Shown: positions 1 through 8,669, numbered from the stretch's first letter. The stretch is 32,703 nt of DNA from Chloroflexota bacterium (GCA_002699485.1 PAAV01000003.1:1-32703), one strand, 5' to 3'. Notes: a model not told the origin generated them from the letters alone. Numbers and translations are program-made.

Positions 1-146
1 CCTATCTCTATGGATTTTTTGGGGTTTCCATTTTTGAAATTGGTGAATAATCGTTTGTTTGTTAGAATAACAGCGTCATCCTCAAAGACAACCTCTTCAC
101 CCGTTAACAAACTAATATTTGAATTTGTCGATATAAAATCATCCAT
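1..146 (-). CDS. Partial hypothetical protein, possibly PH-like (N-terminal 48 residues)
   Basis: A minus-strand reading frame opens with ATG at 146 and stays open to the left edge, so only about 48 N-terminal residues are visible. An ATG further upstream in another frame stops after five codons, which supports the start at 146. The segment LLTGEEVVFEDDAVILTNKR resembles the opening of small bacterial pleckstrin-homology-like domains, which often begin with a 'GE.vl.....ilTnkRl' pattern. That resemblance is weak and the function is not assigned. The gene is divergent from cmk, with a 77-nt spacer between them. No clear Shine-Dalgarno is seen. Confidence 0.55.
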   Translation of the reverse strand, partial: MDDFISTNSNISLLTGEEVVFEDDAVILTNKRLFTNFKNGNPKKSIEI

Positions 147-180
147 AATTTTTCATATAAGGCATATACTATTCTTACAT

Positions 181-195
181 GTTTAAATTTTAAAC
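181..195. repeat. AT-rich perfect palindrome in the divergent spacer
   Basis: GTTTAAATTTTAAAC is a perfect 7-bp inverted repeat around one central base. It lies between the divergent left-edge gene and cmk, 28 bases before the cmk start. It could be an operator, but AT-rich palindromes also arise by chance in DNA this rich in AT. Confidence 0.3.
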
Positions 196-223
196 AAAAT
201 TGATATTCAACGTTAACTAGATC

Positions 224-880
224 ATGAAAATAACAATTGATGGCCCAGTAGCATCAGGCAAAACAGCTGTAGGGCGTGCTTTAGCTAGAAGGATCCCAGC
301 TAGATTTCTGGATACTGGCATGATGTATCGAGCCGTGACTTGGGCCAGCCTCCAGCAAAAAATTGACATAAATAATAACGCTGATTTAGCCAAGCTAACT
401 AAATCATTGAGTATTGAAGTTGTCCTCGAGGATGGAGAGCAGGTTTTAAAAGTAGATGGAACAGACATAACTGACGAACTCAGGGATTCAGATATTGAAT
501 CAAATGTATCCAAAATAAGTCAGGTTGGTGCCGTCAGACATGAATTGGTAGATCAACAAAGGGCTATAGCGTCTACAGGCGATATTGTTATGGTGGGTAG
601 AGATATAGGCACAGTAGTGATACCAGACGCAGATTTAAAAATCTATCTGGATGCATCAATACAAATCAGAGCCAAACGTAGGCATGACGAAATGCGTCGC
701 AAGAGACAACGAATCGATCTTGAAAAATTAGTCGAGGAAATTAAAACTCGAGACAATATGGATTCTAATAGAGAGGACTCTCCTCTGGTGTCCGCAGAAG
801 ATGCTGTTATCATAAACACTGATAGGCTTAGAATCGATCAGGTCGTAAATTTAATCTTGGAATCAATACAAAAGAGCTAG
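224..880 (+). CDS. cmk: Cytidylate kinase
   Basis: This 218-residue protein is the usual bacterial length for CMP kinase, a cytosolic enzyme that phosphorylates CMP and dCMP with ATP to feed CTP and dCTP synthesis. The P-loop is GPVASGKT at residues 7-14. It is followed by the CMP-binding DTGMMYRAVTWASL stretch (about residues 30-43). VGRDIGTVVIPDADLKIYLDA near residues 125-145 is the family's second signature, and an arginine-rich lid follows. The ATG at 224 puts the P-loop at its normal distance from the N-terminus, although no good Shine-Dalgarno precedes it. plsC begins 7 nt after the stop, so the two are probably co-transcribed. The cmk-plsC pairing is common in several bacterial phyla. 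Confidence 0.96.
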   Translation: MKITIDGPVASGKTAVGRALARRIPARFLDTGMMYRAVTWASLQQKIDINNNADLAKLTKSLSIEVVLEDGEQVLKVDGTDITDELRDSDIESNVSKISQVGAVRHELVDQQRAIASTGDIVMVGRDIGTVVIPDADLKIYLDASIQIRAKRRHDEMRRKRQRIDLEKLVEEIKTRDNMDSNREDSPLVSAEDAVIINTDRLRIDQVVNLILESIQKS

Positions 881-887
881 TTTCTAT

Positions 888-1541
888 ATGTCTATACTTT
901 ATAAAGCCTGTGTAACAATACAAAGGTTACAGGTAAATACTACAGCTAACTGGAAGGTCTCAGGTCAAGAAAATGTTCCTCCGGGAGGTCCGCTGATAGT
1001 TGCTTCCAATCATCTTTCTCAGTGTGATCCATCATATCTGACGATAGGTGTTAACCGATGGATAAGATTTCTAGCAAAGCGTGAACTATTCGAAAACCCC
1101 ATAGCTGGACCATTACTATATTGGTATGGAGCATATCCGTTAAATCGTGGTGGTGTAGATGTGACTGCATATAAGTTTGCTATGAATTTACTGAAGACAG
1201 ATGGAACCTTAGCGTTATTTCCTGAAGGAACCCGTAGTCCTAGTGGACTCCGAAAGGCTCAGATAGGTATTGTTAAGATAGCACTTGCATCAGGAGCTCC
1301 CATTCTGCCCGTAGCTGTTACTGGCACAGAAAACTTTGGCAATTGGGCTCGCGGAGCATTTTTTCCGACTGGTGACATACGTTTTAAAATTGGCCGGCCA
1401 TTTTCACTACCCTCCATTGAAGGCAAAATCAGTAATGAAGTCGCTCAGTCGCTTGCAGATTCGATCATGGATCGAATATCAATGCTGCTACCAGAGGCTT
1501 ATCAAGGAGTGTATCCGACTCCAAAAGGAAGCGAAAGTTAA
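888..1541 (+). CDS. plsC: 1-acyl-sn-glycerol-3-phosphate acyltransferase family protein
   Basis: This 217-residue protein of the PlsC/LPLAT family should transfer an acyl chain to lysophosphatidic acid, making phosphatidic acid at the inner face of the membrane. The catalytic HX4D motif is His42 to Asp47 within NHLSQCD. The phosphate-binding FPEGTRS motif is at residues 111-117, and an ILPVAVTGTE block follows. Length is typical for the short bacterial form. It lies 7 nt after cmk, and the next ORF starts 1 nt after its stop, so the three genes look like one operon. Its product is also the precursor used by CdsA, encoded elsewhere in this window. The exact acyl donor cannot be read from sequence. 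Confidence 0.92.
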   Translation: MSILYKACVTIQRLQVNTTANWKVSGQENVPPGGPLIVASNHLSQCDPSYLTIGVNRWIRFLAKRELFENPIAGPLLYWYGAYPLNRGGVDVTAYKFAMNLLKTDGTLALFPEGTRSPSGLRKAQIGIVKIALASGAPILPVAVTGTENFGNWARGAFFPTGDIRFKIGRPFSLPSIEGKISNEVAQSLADSIMDRISMLLPEAYQGVYPTPKGSES

Positions 1542-1542
1542 C

Positions 1543-2646
1543 ATGGCAAAAGAACATGCTTCCGCATTCATGATTAACGAAATCCATGAACAACCTGGCC
1601 TTTTATCTGAAATAATTGATCATCATACGGGCTCTAGCCTTAACCAATTACAATTACTTGAATCTGAACTTTCAACGGAAAGACTTAATAGTTTTGAGAG
1701 CGTACTAATACTAGGTATGGGCACTAGTTTGCATGCCGGGATGGTAGCAAAGTTATGGTTTGAAAGAATTGCCAAGATTAAAAGTGAGTCAGACAATTCA
1801 TCTGAATTCAAAGACAGAAATCCCATCATAAATAAAAATACTTTGGCTATTTCAATATCCCAATCTGGTGAGACTGCAGATACCTTGTCAGCGATCGAAA
1901 CTGCAAAGGAAATGGGAGCAACTGTACTCAATATAAGCAACTCAGAAAATAGCACTTCAAATAAGCTCGCTGACTATAATCTGCCAATTAATGCCGGGGA
2001 AGAGCTTAGCATCGCAGCCACAAAATCTTTCACATGTTCTCTGCTACAGCTTTACATGTTAGCCATAAAAATGGGTAATGCTCGTAAGTCTCTCAACCAG
2101 GAAGAATCAAACAAGTTGGTAGATGAACTTAAAGGTTTACCAAGACTGATAGATGAAGTATTAAAAATCGAAAGTCAAATAGAAGAGTTAGCCGAACAAT
2201 ACTATTCATATAAGAATTTTTTATACCTAGGCAGAAATTTAAATTATCCGATTGCTCTAGAAGGAGCCTTAAAACTAAAAGAGGTAAGTTACATACATGC
2301 AGAAGGCTACCCGTCAGGCGAATTAAAACATGGGCCCCTAGCATTAATCGATTCGCAAATGGCGACTACAGTCATTATGCCGAAAGATTCGATGTTTGTT
2401 AAAAACCTTAATATTGTTAAAGAAATTAAATCCAAGGGTGGAAAAGTGATTTCTATAACATCGAATCAAACTGATGCTGGTTCAAATAAAGACAACGATA
2501 CAATCTACATCCCTGACACATCTGAATTAATAAGTCCTCTATTAACATGCATTCCTTTACAACTATTCTCATACTTTACTGCAATAAAATTAGGTAGGAA
2601 TGTAGACAAACCTCGGAATCTTTCCAAGTCGGTTACGGTGGAATAG
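1543..2646 (+). CDS. Stand-alone GlmS-like double SIS-domain aminosugar isomerase/deaminase
   Basis: This 367-residue protein matches the isomerase half of glucosamine-6-phosphate synthase but lacks the N-terminal glutaminase domain. It opens with MINEIHEQP, the sequence that normally follows the glutaminase linker in GlmS. Two SIS domains follow: SISQSGETADTL is in the first, and the second has KLKEVSYIHAEGYPSGELKH. The end is RNLSKSVTVE, as in true GlmS. Glu247, His263 and Lys362 have exactly the spacing of the E. coli catalytic residues Glu488, His504 and Lys603. The start at 1543 is chosen because AAAGGAAG lies about 10 nt upstream, whereas an in-frame ATG at 1336 lies inside plsC. It may act as a GlcN6P deaminase (GlmD/NagB-II-like) or an ammonia-dependent synthase. 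Confidence 0.85.
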   Translation: MAKEHASAFMINEIHEQPGLLSEIIDHHTGSSLNQLQLLESELSTERLNSFESVLILGMGTSLHAGMVAKLWFERIAKIKSESDNSSEFKDRNPIINKNTLAISISQSGETADTLSAIETAKEMGATVLNISNSENSTSNKLADYNLPINAGEELSIAATKSFTCSLLQLYMLAIKMGNARKSLNQEESNKLVDELKGLPRLIDEVLKIESQIEELAEQYYSYKNFLYLGRNLNYPIALEGALKLKEVSYIHAEGYPSGELKHGPLALIDSQMATTVIMPKDSMFVKNLNIVKEIKSKGGKVISITSNQTDAGSNKDNDTIYIPDTSELISPLLTCIPLQLFSYFTAIKLGRNVDKPRNLSKSVTVE

Positions 2647-2671
2647 CATCTAAAGTCGATACTCCAAAATA

Positions 2672-3925
2672 TTGAAAAACATTTTCAACATACCTGCTGC
2701 ATTCCAATCAACTCAATATCGTATGTATTGGTTAGGTGCCTTTGCTTCAGTGTCTGGATATAACCTTACTTATTTTGCGCAGCTGTGGTTAATACATCAA
2801 ATCAATGATTCCACTTTATTTTTAGGGTTGGTGGGAGCCGCAAATGCTGCACCGTCGTTTATATTAACGTTAATTGGTGGGGCATACGCAGATCGAGTAA
2901 ACAAAAAGTTGATTATGATAGGTTCACAAATTATTTTGGCGAGCTTAGTTATAATCATGGCTATCTTAACTATTTTCGAAGTCGTTGAGATTTGGCACAT
3001 TCTAGTTATCGCAGTAATCGCCGGCTCAGTGAGTGCATTCGATCTACCCTCACGACAGGCTTTCTACCCAGAGCTCGTAAATGAAAAGTCTTTAACTAGT
3101 GCTGTAGCAATGAATGCTTCGATATGGCAGTCAGTTAGAATTATTGCCCCTGCTGTAGCCGGTTTCTTAATAGCTTTAACCAGTACGTCGGTAGTTTTCA
3201 TATTCAGTGCAGTAGGCTTTACGATGATGGCAGTTTTATTGTTGCCATTAACAGGTATCAGCAAAGAAGACGGTGACAATCAATCTCAAACCAAACTGAC
3301 TGATCAAGTCAAAGACAGTTTGAAATATGTTTTCAAAAAGCCAGAGTTTAGATACCTAATAGGACTAGCAATGTTTTCCAGCTTTTTCGGTGGTAGCTAT
3401 ATTTTGTTAATGCCTATATTTGCAGTAGATATTTTTTCGGTTGGCGCAGGAGGCCAAGGAGTGTTGTTAGCTTGTTCTGGTGTCGGTAGTGTCTTAGCTT
3501 CATTATTTATTGCAACCAGAAAAACAGTCTTACCGTCGGGCACTTTCATTTTAGCTGCATGCTGTTTAAGTGGAATATCCATTGCTATCTTCGGTTTGTT
3601 AGCTGAGTTAACTGGCTCATATACTTTAGGTATAGTGTTGATGTTAACGACTGGGTTTTTTACCTCACTCCACATGATTTCTACTATGGCGGCTTTGCAA
3701 CAAATGGTTCCTTCTGAATTACGAGGAAGAGTCATGGCACTATATGGAATAAATTGGAGCCTGATGCTTTTGGGAGGGGTCCAAGCTGGTTTAATAGGAC
3801 TGGCTCTAGGTGCACCTTTCACGGTTATGTTAGGAGGAATCCTTGTTGCAGCTTTATCCATCATATTCATTTTTGCAAATAAAGAGTTTGTTCAGATAGG
3901 ACAAAAAGTTAAAGAAATAAACTAA
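2672..3925 (+). CDS. MFS transporter (MFS_3 / enterobactin-exporter-like)
   Basis: This 417-residue polytopic membrane protein has about 12 hydrophobic segments. The major facilitator motif A appears as GGAYADRVNKKLIM near residues 70-83. The LPSRQAFYPELVNEKSLTSA block near residue 127 and MVPSELRGRVMALYGI near residue 350 are typical of the MFS_3 branch, whose members export siderophores, drugs or unknown small molecules by proton antiport. The start is TTG at 2672. It is the only standard start codon between the upstream in-frame stop at 2651 and the first membrane segment, and FQSTQYRMYWLGAF matches the usual N-terminus. It follows the SIS protein after 25 nt and precedes the hydrolase by 10 nt. 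The substrate is unknown. Confidence 0.88.
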   Translation: MKNIFNIPAAFQSTQYRMYWLGAFASVSGYNLTYFAQLWLIHQINDSTLFLGLVGAANAAPSFILTLIGGAYADRVNKKLIMIGSQIILASLVIIMAILTIFEVVEIWHILVIAVIAGSVSAFDLPSRQAFYPELVNEKSLTSAVAMNASIWQSVRIIAPAVAGFLIALTSTSVVFIFSAVGFTMMAVLLLPLTGISKEDGDNQSQTKLTDQVKDSLKYVFKKPEFRYLIGLAMFSSFFGGSYILLMPIFAVDIFSVGAGGQGVLLACSGVGSVLASLFIATRKTVLPSGTFILAACCLSGISIAIFGLLAELTGSYTLGIVLMLTTGFFTSLHMISTMAALQQMVPSELRGRVMALYGINWSLMLLGGVQAGLIGLALGAPFTVMLGGILVAALSIIFIFANKEFVQIGQKVKEIN

Positions 3926-3935
3926 ACTTAGTGGC

Positions 3936-4847
3936 ATGTCAGTTGATCCTAAACATTCATCATTGCATCAATCCGCTCAGAAGATAGGTATACCATTTAC
4001 AAAATGTTGGAACCCGATAGACAGGCACATAGAGGTAAATGGCTTAAAGCTACATTTCTTAGAATGGGGTGACCATGCAAAACCGACTGTTGTACTCCTA
4101 CATGGATTTGCCCAAAGTGCCCACAGTTTCGATTTTGTATCACTTTCTCTTGCTGATCGATTTCATATTTTGGCTCTCGACTTCCGTGGACATGGTGAAT
4201 CTGATTGGTCCGATGATGAAGACTATACGAGAGAGGCGATGCAGAAAGACTTACAAGATTTCGTTATCAAAACTAATTCTGCCCCTGTAATAATTATTGG
4301 CCTATCCTTAGGTGGAACAATCGGATATAAATACACTGCGGATAACCAAAAACTTGTGAGTGGGCTTGTGATTATAGATGTTGCTCCACGTTTACAAGAA
4401 TCAGGGGTGCAACGCGTCCGTAAATTTGTGGAAAACAAAGATTATTTTGACTCGATTAAGGAAATGGTTTCGGTCGTGCAAGCTTTCAGGCCTGACAGAA
4501 CCAAGGATCAGCTCATAGCCAGCGTGATGCGTAATGCAAAGCAACATGCCGATGGTCGATGGTCATGGAAATATGACCCTGTGCTAAAACGTCAAAACTC
4601 AAGATATGAACAGACTGAAAAAGATCGTATGGAACTTTGGGACTCACTTGAATCAATAACTTGTCCGACTCTTTTTGTACGAGGAGCTGAAAGTGATGTG
4701 GTGTCCGCAGAGACGGCTACTGAATTAGTTTCACGCATGCAAAATGCTAGCGAGGTAACAGTTAACGGAGCTGGTCATTTAGTCACAACTGACAACCCGA
4801 TCGGTTTTATAGAAAGTATAGACCCGTTCTTAAAAAGTAGGTTGTGA
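3936..4847 (+). CDS. Alpha/beta-fold hydrolase
   Basis: This 303-residue protein has the complete alpha/beta hydrolase layout. The oxyanion-hole HGFAQS motif is near residue 56, and LDFRGHGESDW near residue 89 is the family's DxRGxGxS signature. The nucleophile elbow GLSLGG carries Ser124. Asp254 in RGAESDVVS and His281 in GAGHLV complete the triad. There is no signal peptide, so it should be cytosolic. Family members hydrolyse esters, amides, epoxides or C-C bonds, and nothing here fixes the substrate. Its stop lies 3 nt from the convergent stop of the ABC ATPase gene, leaving no room for a conventional terminator between them. Confidence 0.9.
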   Translation: MSVDPKHSSLHQSAQKIGIPFTKCWNPIDRHIEVNGLKLHFLEWGDHAKPTVVLLHGFAQSAHSFDFVSLSLADRFHILALDFRGHGESDWSDDEDYTREAMQKDLQDFVIKTNSAPVIIIGLSLGGTIGYKYTADNQKLVSGLVIIDVAPRLQESGVQRVRKFVENKDYFDSIKEMVSVVQAFRPDRTKDQLIASVMRNAKQHADGRWSWKYDPVLKRQNSRYEQTEKDRMELWDSLESITCPTLFVRGAESDVVSAETATELVSRMQNASEVTVNGAGHLVTTDNPIGFIESIDPFLKSRL

Positions 4848-4850
4848 AAG

Positions 4851-5894
4851 TTAAAAAGCTACAAATGGCGCGCTACGTGATGGAACCAAATCCACAGAAG
4901 TGCCCACCGGTAAGTCTGAGTAAGGTCCTTGTCTACACTGAATTATATTGCCGGAACCTAACTCAGCTGATAGAACCATAGCGTCACCCCTATACTCCCT
5001 AGCAGTTACTTTGACTGAAGCGTTTGGATTAGGTAAAACGAGAAAGTCATCTGGGCGTACTAACAATTCAACTTCATCGCCTTCCACAATTCCATTAGTT
5101 GGACTTACCCACTGAAACTTACCTAATTCAGTTACAGCTCTACTTGAAGTAATGGTGGCAGGCATAAAATTTGCTGTGCCAGTCATACTGGCAACAAATT
5201 TTGATACTGGAGTTCTATACATTTTTTCAGGAGTGTCGACCTGTTCGATTTGACCTGAATTCATGACTGCCACCCTATCAGCAATGGTGAAGGCTTCCTC
5301 ACGATCATGGGTAACAATGATGGTAGCAACTGCCCTACCCTGCAATGCCTGTCTTACAGTATTACGGATCTCAGTTCTCATCGTGGCGTCAAGATTACTA
5401 AATGGCTCATCAAGTAAAATTGTTACTGGGTTGGCTGCTAAGGTTCTGGCCACAGCTACTCTTTGCTGTTGACCCCCTGATAATTCATGAGGGTACCTTC
5501 TCTCCATTCCATCTAACTCGACTAACTTAAGCATTTGCCATACTAAAGAAGATTTGTCGCTTTTAGAACTAGATTTAGTTCCAAAAGCCACGTTATCTTC
5601 TACGGTCAAATGAGGAAACAGTGCGTAATCTTGAAAAACCATTCCCACTCTACGTTTTTCTGCTGGAGTAAAAGTGCCCTTACTAGAAACAGTTTCACCA
5701 TTTATAGTGATATCTCCAAGATCTATATTCTCGAATCCTGCAATAGCTCTTAACAAAGTGCTTTTTCCGCATCCACTCGGGCCTAGAATAGCTAATATTT
5801 CTCCAGTAAAAAGTTCAATACTGGTTTCATTAAGCGCGATAGTTTCTCCAAAACTTTTGGTCAACTTATCGCAGAATAGTACTCTATCTTTCAT
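4851..5894 (-). CDS. fbpC: Iron(III)-type ABC transporter ATP-binding protein
   Basis: This 347-residue ATPase powers the transporter encoded by the two genes upstream. Walker A is GPSGCGKST (38-46), the Q-loop Gln is at 88, the signature LSGGQQQR is at 138-145, and Walker B ILLDE ends in Asp162-Glu163. The H-loop His follows in IVTHDREEA. The last 110 or so residues form a TOBE-like regulatory domain, including VELLVRPDDFLVL, as in FbpC, PotA and CysA proteins. The ATG start overlaps the permease stop by 4 nt (5891-5894), which implies translational coupling. The cargo is inferred as ferric iron from the binding protein's tyrosine pair, but other small oxyanion-bound cargos are possible. Confidence 0.92.
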   Translation of the reverse strand: MKDRVLFCDKLTKSFGETIALNETSIELFTGEILAILGPSGCGKSTLLRAIAGFENIDLGDITINGETVSSKGTFTPAEKRRVGMVFQDYALFPHLTVEDNVAFGTKSSSKSDKSSLVWQMLKLVELDGMERRYPHELSGGQQQRVAVARTLAANPVTILLDEPFSNLDATMRTEIRNTVRQALQGRAVATIIVTHDREEAFTIADRVAVMNSGQIEQVDTPEKMYRTPVSKFVASMTGTANFMPATITSSRAVTELGKFQWVSPTNGIVEGDEVELLVRPDDFLVLPNPNASVKVTAREYRGDAMVLSAELGSGNIIQCRQGPYSDLPVGTSVDLVPSRSAPFVAF

Positions 5895-7423
5895 AATCTA
5901 AGGGCTCGATTTTTATACATGATAAACGCCAATGGAATAGATGATAGTAATATTATCAATAAAGCTGGGAATGCCGCTTTCGCAAAAAACGCCTCCGATG
6001 TAAAAGACCAAACTTGAGTCGCTAGAGTTTTAAATCCCAATGGTCCTAAAATCAGCGTTGCTGTTAATTCCTTCATCGTTATTAAAAATACTAAAGCCAT
6101 AGCTACAATTACACCAGACCTTACTAATGGCAAAGTTATCGAGTACATTACTCCTATATTAGATCTACCTAAACCTTTAGCAGCCTCTTCATATGACGGT
6201 CTAATCTGAGCAAACGAAGACCTCACAGACCCCATTGCAACAGGAAAAAATAAAACTATGTATGCAAATACTAGAATCCAAATAGTCTGATATAAAAAGC
6301 CTCCGTACCTGACCCCAAAAAACACGAGCGATAATCCTATAACTATTCCAGGCAATGCGTAGCCCACATAACTTATCGATTCAAATAATCGGGCGACTTT
6401 GCCTGGGAAACGCACAATAAATGCTGCTACCGGTATAGCTATTAACCCAGCGATTATTGCTGTAAGCCCTGAAGCATATATCGAATTTAAAGCAGTAGAC
6501 CAAGCCGATGCGATTGTCTCTCCATAACTTATCCCACGCACCAACCAATATACTAAGACAGAACCAGGTAGTATTAGAGAAAAGCTGACAACCAAAGCAC
6601 AGAAAATTACTGCAGGCCATTTCCACTGCCCTAGTCTTATTAAAGATGGTCTTTTAGATATACCGGCACCGGATCTATGGTATTTGATTCTGCCCCTGCT
6701 TTTTTGCTCCATATACAAGATCACGACAGAAAACAACAATAGTAAAATTGAAAGCAAAGCAGCAGCTGACCGATCAATGGCTCCTTGATACTGTTGATAT
6801 ATCGACCATGTAAATGTTGGATACCGCATCAGTGATACCGCTCCAAAATCACTAATTACATACAGTGCCACCAATAAAGCTCCTGCCGCTATTGCAGGTC
6901 GGAGCATTGGTAGTGTCACAGTCAAAAACGTCTTAAAACTGCTTCTTCCCAAGGAGCGTGCCGAGTCCTCTATTGAAGAATCGATATTAGATATTGAGGC
7001 TCTCACTATTAAGTATATGTATGGATAACTTAAAAGTGAGAGAACAATTATCGCACCGGATAGTCCATAAAAACTGGGGATTCTTTCGATTCCAAAAATG
7101 ATTTCTAACAATTGTTGAAATAAAGCTTTGGGCCCAAATACCGTTATGTATAGAAAAGCCCCTACATAACTTGGAATAACTATTGGTAAAGCTCCTAGAA
7201 CTGACCAGAATCGTCTTAAAGGAAGATCTGTGCGAACGGTGAGCCATGCCATCGGTAATGAAATTAAAATCGATACAAATACGACACCTATTGTTAACAC
7301 AAGTGTGTTAAATAAAGTATGGAGAGTTTTAATTCGAAACAGTAATTGCCATGCTAAATCAGATGCATCAAAAGCTCTTACGATCAAATACACGAAAGGA
7401 AGCATCATCGCTGCGCCTATCAA
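5891..7423 (-). CDS. fbpB: Iron(III)-type ABC transporter permease, fused double domain
   Basis: This permease has two homologous halves. Each carries the ATPase-docking EAA-type loop: SARSLGRSSFKTFLTVTLP in the first half and AAKGLGRSNIGVMYSITLP in the second. About 12 membrane segments are expected, as in FbpB/SfuB. The only canonical start in frame is TTG at 7423, giving 510 residues. It begins inside the first membrane helix and has no Shine-Dalgarno. The frame remains open 36 codons further upstream. There, a strong GGAGGT (7539-7544) sits just after the fbpA stop and 7 nt before an in-frame GTA codon (7529-7531). The real protein is therefore probably about 546 residues. Its 3' end overlaps fbpC by 4 nt. 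Confidence 0.9.
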   Translation of the reverse strand: MIGAAMMLPFVYLIVRAFDASDLAWQLLFRIKTLHTLFNTLVLTIGVVFVSILISLPMAWLTVRTDLPLRRFWSVLGALPIVIPSYVGAFLYITVFGPKALFQQLLEIIFGIERIPSFYGLSGAIIVLSLLSYPYIYLIVRASISNIDSSIEDSARSLGRSSFKTFLTVTLPMLRPAIAAGALLVALYVISDFGAVSLMRYPTFTWSIYQQYQGAIDRSAAALLSILLLLFSVVILYMEQKSRGRIKYHRSGAGISKRPSLIRLGQWKWPAVIFCALVVSFSLILPGSVLVYWLVRGISYGETIASAWSTALNSIYASGLTAIIAGLIAIPVAAFIVRFPGKVARLFESISYVGYALPGIVIGLSLVFFGVRYGGFLYQTIWILVFAYIVLFFPVAMGSVRSSFAQIRPSYEEAAKGLGRSNIGVMYSITLPLVRSGVIVAMALVFLITMKELTATLILGPLGFKTLATQVWSFTSEAFFAKAAFPALLIILLSSIPLAFIMYKNRALRL

Positions 7424-7538
7424 AATACAAGGAATTAGGATAGAAATAGGTAAAGGGCCTATACCTTTGCTGGCTGTGGATAATAAAGTATAGGCCCCAT
7501 AAAAAATGGAGGGACGGTTTTTATTTAGTACTGGATTT

Positions 7539-7544
7539 ACCTCC
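7539..7544 (-). promoter_or_regulatory. Strong Shine-Dalgarno ahead of fbpB without a canonical start codon
   Basis: GGAGGT lies 5 nt after the fbpA stop codon (7550-7552) on the minus strand. At the ideal 7-nt spacing the in-frame codon is GTA, followed by CTA, AAT and AAA. No ATG, GTG or TTG in the permease frame occurs until 7423, more than 100 nt away. The site argues that translation begins here. Confidence 0.6.
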
Positions 7545-7549
7545 AGAAA

Positions 7550-8632
7550 TTATTCGAGTATTCCCAAATCTCGCAACATTGTTTGTGTTCCGGCTAAATC
7601 TTCCAACTGTGCCATATCAATGTCAGGTCTATTGATCTCTTCCATTGGAGTAAGAATCCGGTTGGTTTTTACACCTTCCACCAATGGATACTCATAAGTT
7701 TGTCCAGCAAAATACTGCTGGGCGACAGTTGAAAGCATAAAATGGAAGAACTTTTCTGCATTATCTTGGTTTTTTCCAGTAGATAAAATTCCTCCTCCCG
7801 CAACCATCACAAGAGAACCGGGACCGCCACCTGCAAGGTGATGGTTTCTTGCGCCAAACTCATCTCCCTCTTCACTTAAAAATCTGTGCAAATAGTAGTG
7901 GTTTACGAGACCAACAAGTATTTCTCCATCAGCAGCAGCTGCAACTTGAGGAGTATTCTTTGGGTATACCTGAGCTTCATTATCTTTTATTGCCTGAAGC
8001 CAAGTCTTTGTCTCTTCCTCTCCCCATATCACTCTCATTGCAGTGACCATTGCCTGGAAGGATCCATTTGTAGGAGCCCATCCAATCTTGCCTTTCCATT
8101 TTGAGTCAGTCAAACCTTGTAATGTTTCTGGCATATCCGCTGGATCTAAATCGGCTGTGCTGTATACGAGTGTACGCGCCCTACCGGATATTCCTACCCA
8201 TAAGCCGTCTGGCGATTGAGCCCAATCCGGAGCTAATCCTAAAATCTCAGCTGAAAGCTTAGTAAACATACCAGCGTTAGCGATGGCACCCAAACCTCCT
8301 GGGTCCTGAGCAAAGAAAACGTCCGCTGGGGAATTCTTGCCTTCTTCCAACAGTGTAGCTGCTATTTCACCAGTGCTACCATATTTAACCTCTACCTCTA
8401 TCCCACTTGCTGCCTTAAACTGTTCGATTATCGGGCCTACTAGGGATTCCTTTCTGCCTGAGTAAATTACTAGCTTACCTGGGGATGACGCTACTTCTAC
8501 TTCTTTTATTACTTCCTTTTCTACCTCAACTATCTTCTCCTCTACAATTACTTCAGGTTCCGAAGAACATGCGATTGAGAAGACCAATCCTACGATAAAA
8601 AGTAAAGTTATCGATGTAAACAATCTCTTCAT
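7550..8632 (-). CDS. fbpA: Iron(III)-type ABC transporter substrate-binding lipoprotein
   Basis: This 360-residue extracytoplasmic binding protein captures cargo for the fbpBC transporter. The N-terminus MKRLFTSITLL begins a lipoprotein signal with lipobox SIAC and acylated Cys22. It is followed by a charged Val/Glu/Lys linker (about residues 29-50) of a kind common in Chloroflexota lipoproteins. The mature domain begins LVIYSGRKESLVGPIIEQF, typical of the FbpA/FutA family. NHYYLHRF carries Tyr246-Tyr247, matching the tyrosine pair that binds ferric iron. An in-frame GTG at 8647 exists, but it overlaps the GGTGG sequence that serves as Shine-Dalgarno for the ATG at 8632, so the ATG is preferred. 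The gene leads the fbpABC operon. Confidence 0.92.
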   Translation of the reverse strand: MKRLFTSITLLFIVGLVFSIACSSEPEVIVEEKIVEVEKEVIKEVEVASSPGKLVIYSGRKESLVGPIIEQFKAASGIEVEVKYGSTGEIAATLLEEGKNSPADVFFAQDPGGLGAIANAGMFTKLSAEILGLAPDWAQSPDGLWVGISGRARTLVYSTADLDPADMPETLQGLTDSKWKGKIGWAPTNGSFQAMVTAMRVIWGEEETKTWLQAIKDNEAQVYPKNTPQVAAAADGEILVGLVNHYYLHRFLSEEGDEFGARNHHLAGGGPGSLVMVAGGGILSTGKNQDNAEKFFHFMLSTVAQQYFAGQTYEYPLVEGVKTNRILTPMEEINRPDIDMAQLEDLAGTQTMLRDLGILE

Positions 8633-8669
8633 TTGTGTATATTCCACCTATATAAATTCATCCACAGCT

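Noticed and set aside
1336-1542. Extension of the SIS protein start to the ATG at 1336
   Set aside because: It would lie wholly inside plsC; the extra residues do not match the family, and a proper ribosome-binding site precedes the ATG at 1543.
3397-3870. 157-residue minus-strand open frame opposite the MFS gene
   Set aside because: It is antisense to a transporter with clear membrane segments; the Pro/Asn-rich translation is what a reverse-strand hydrophobic gene gives.
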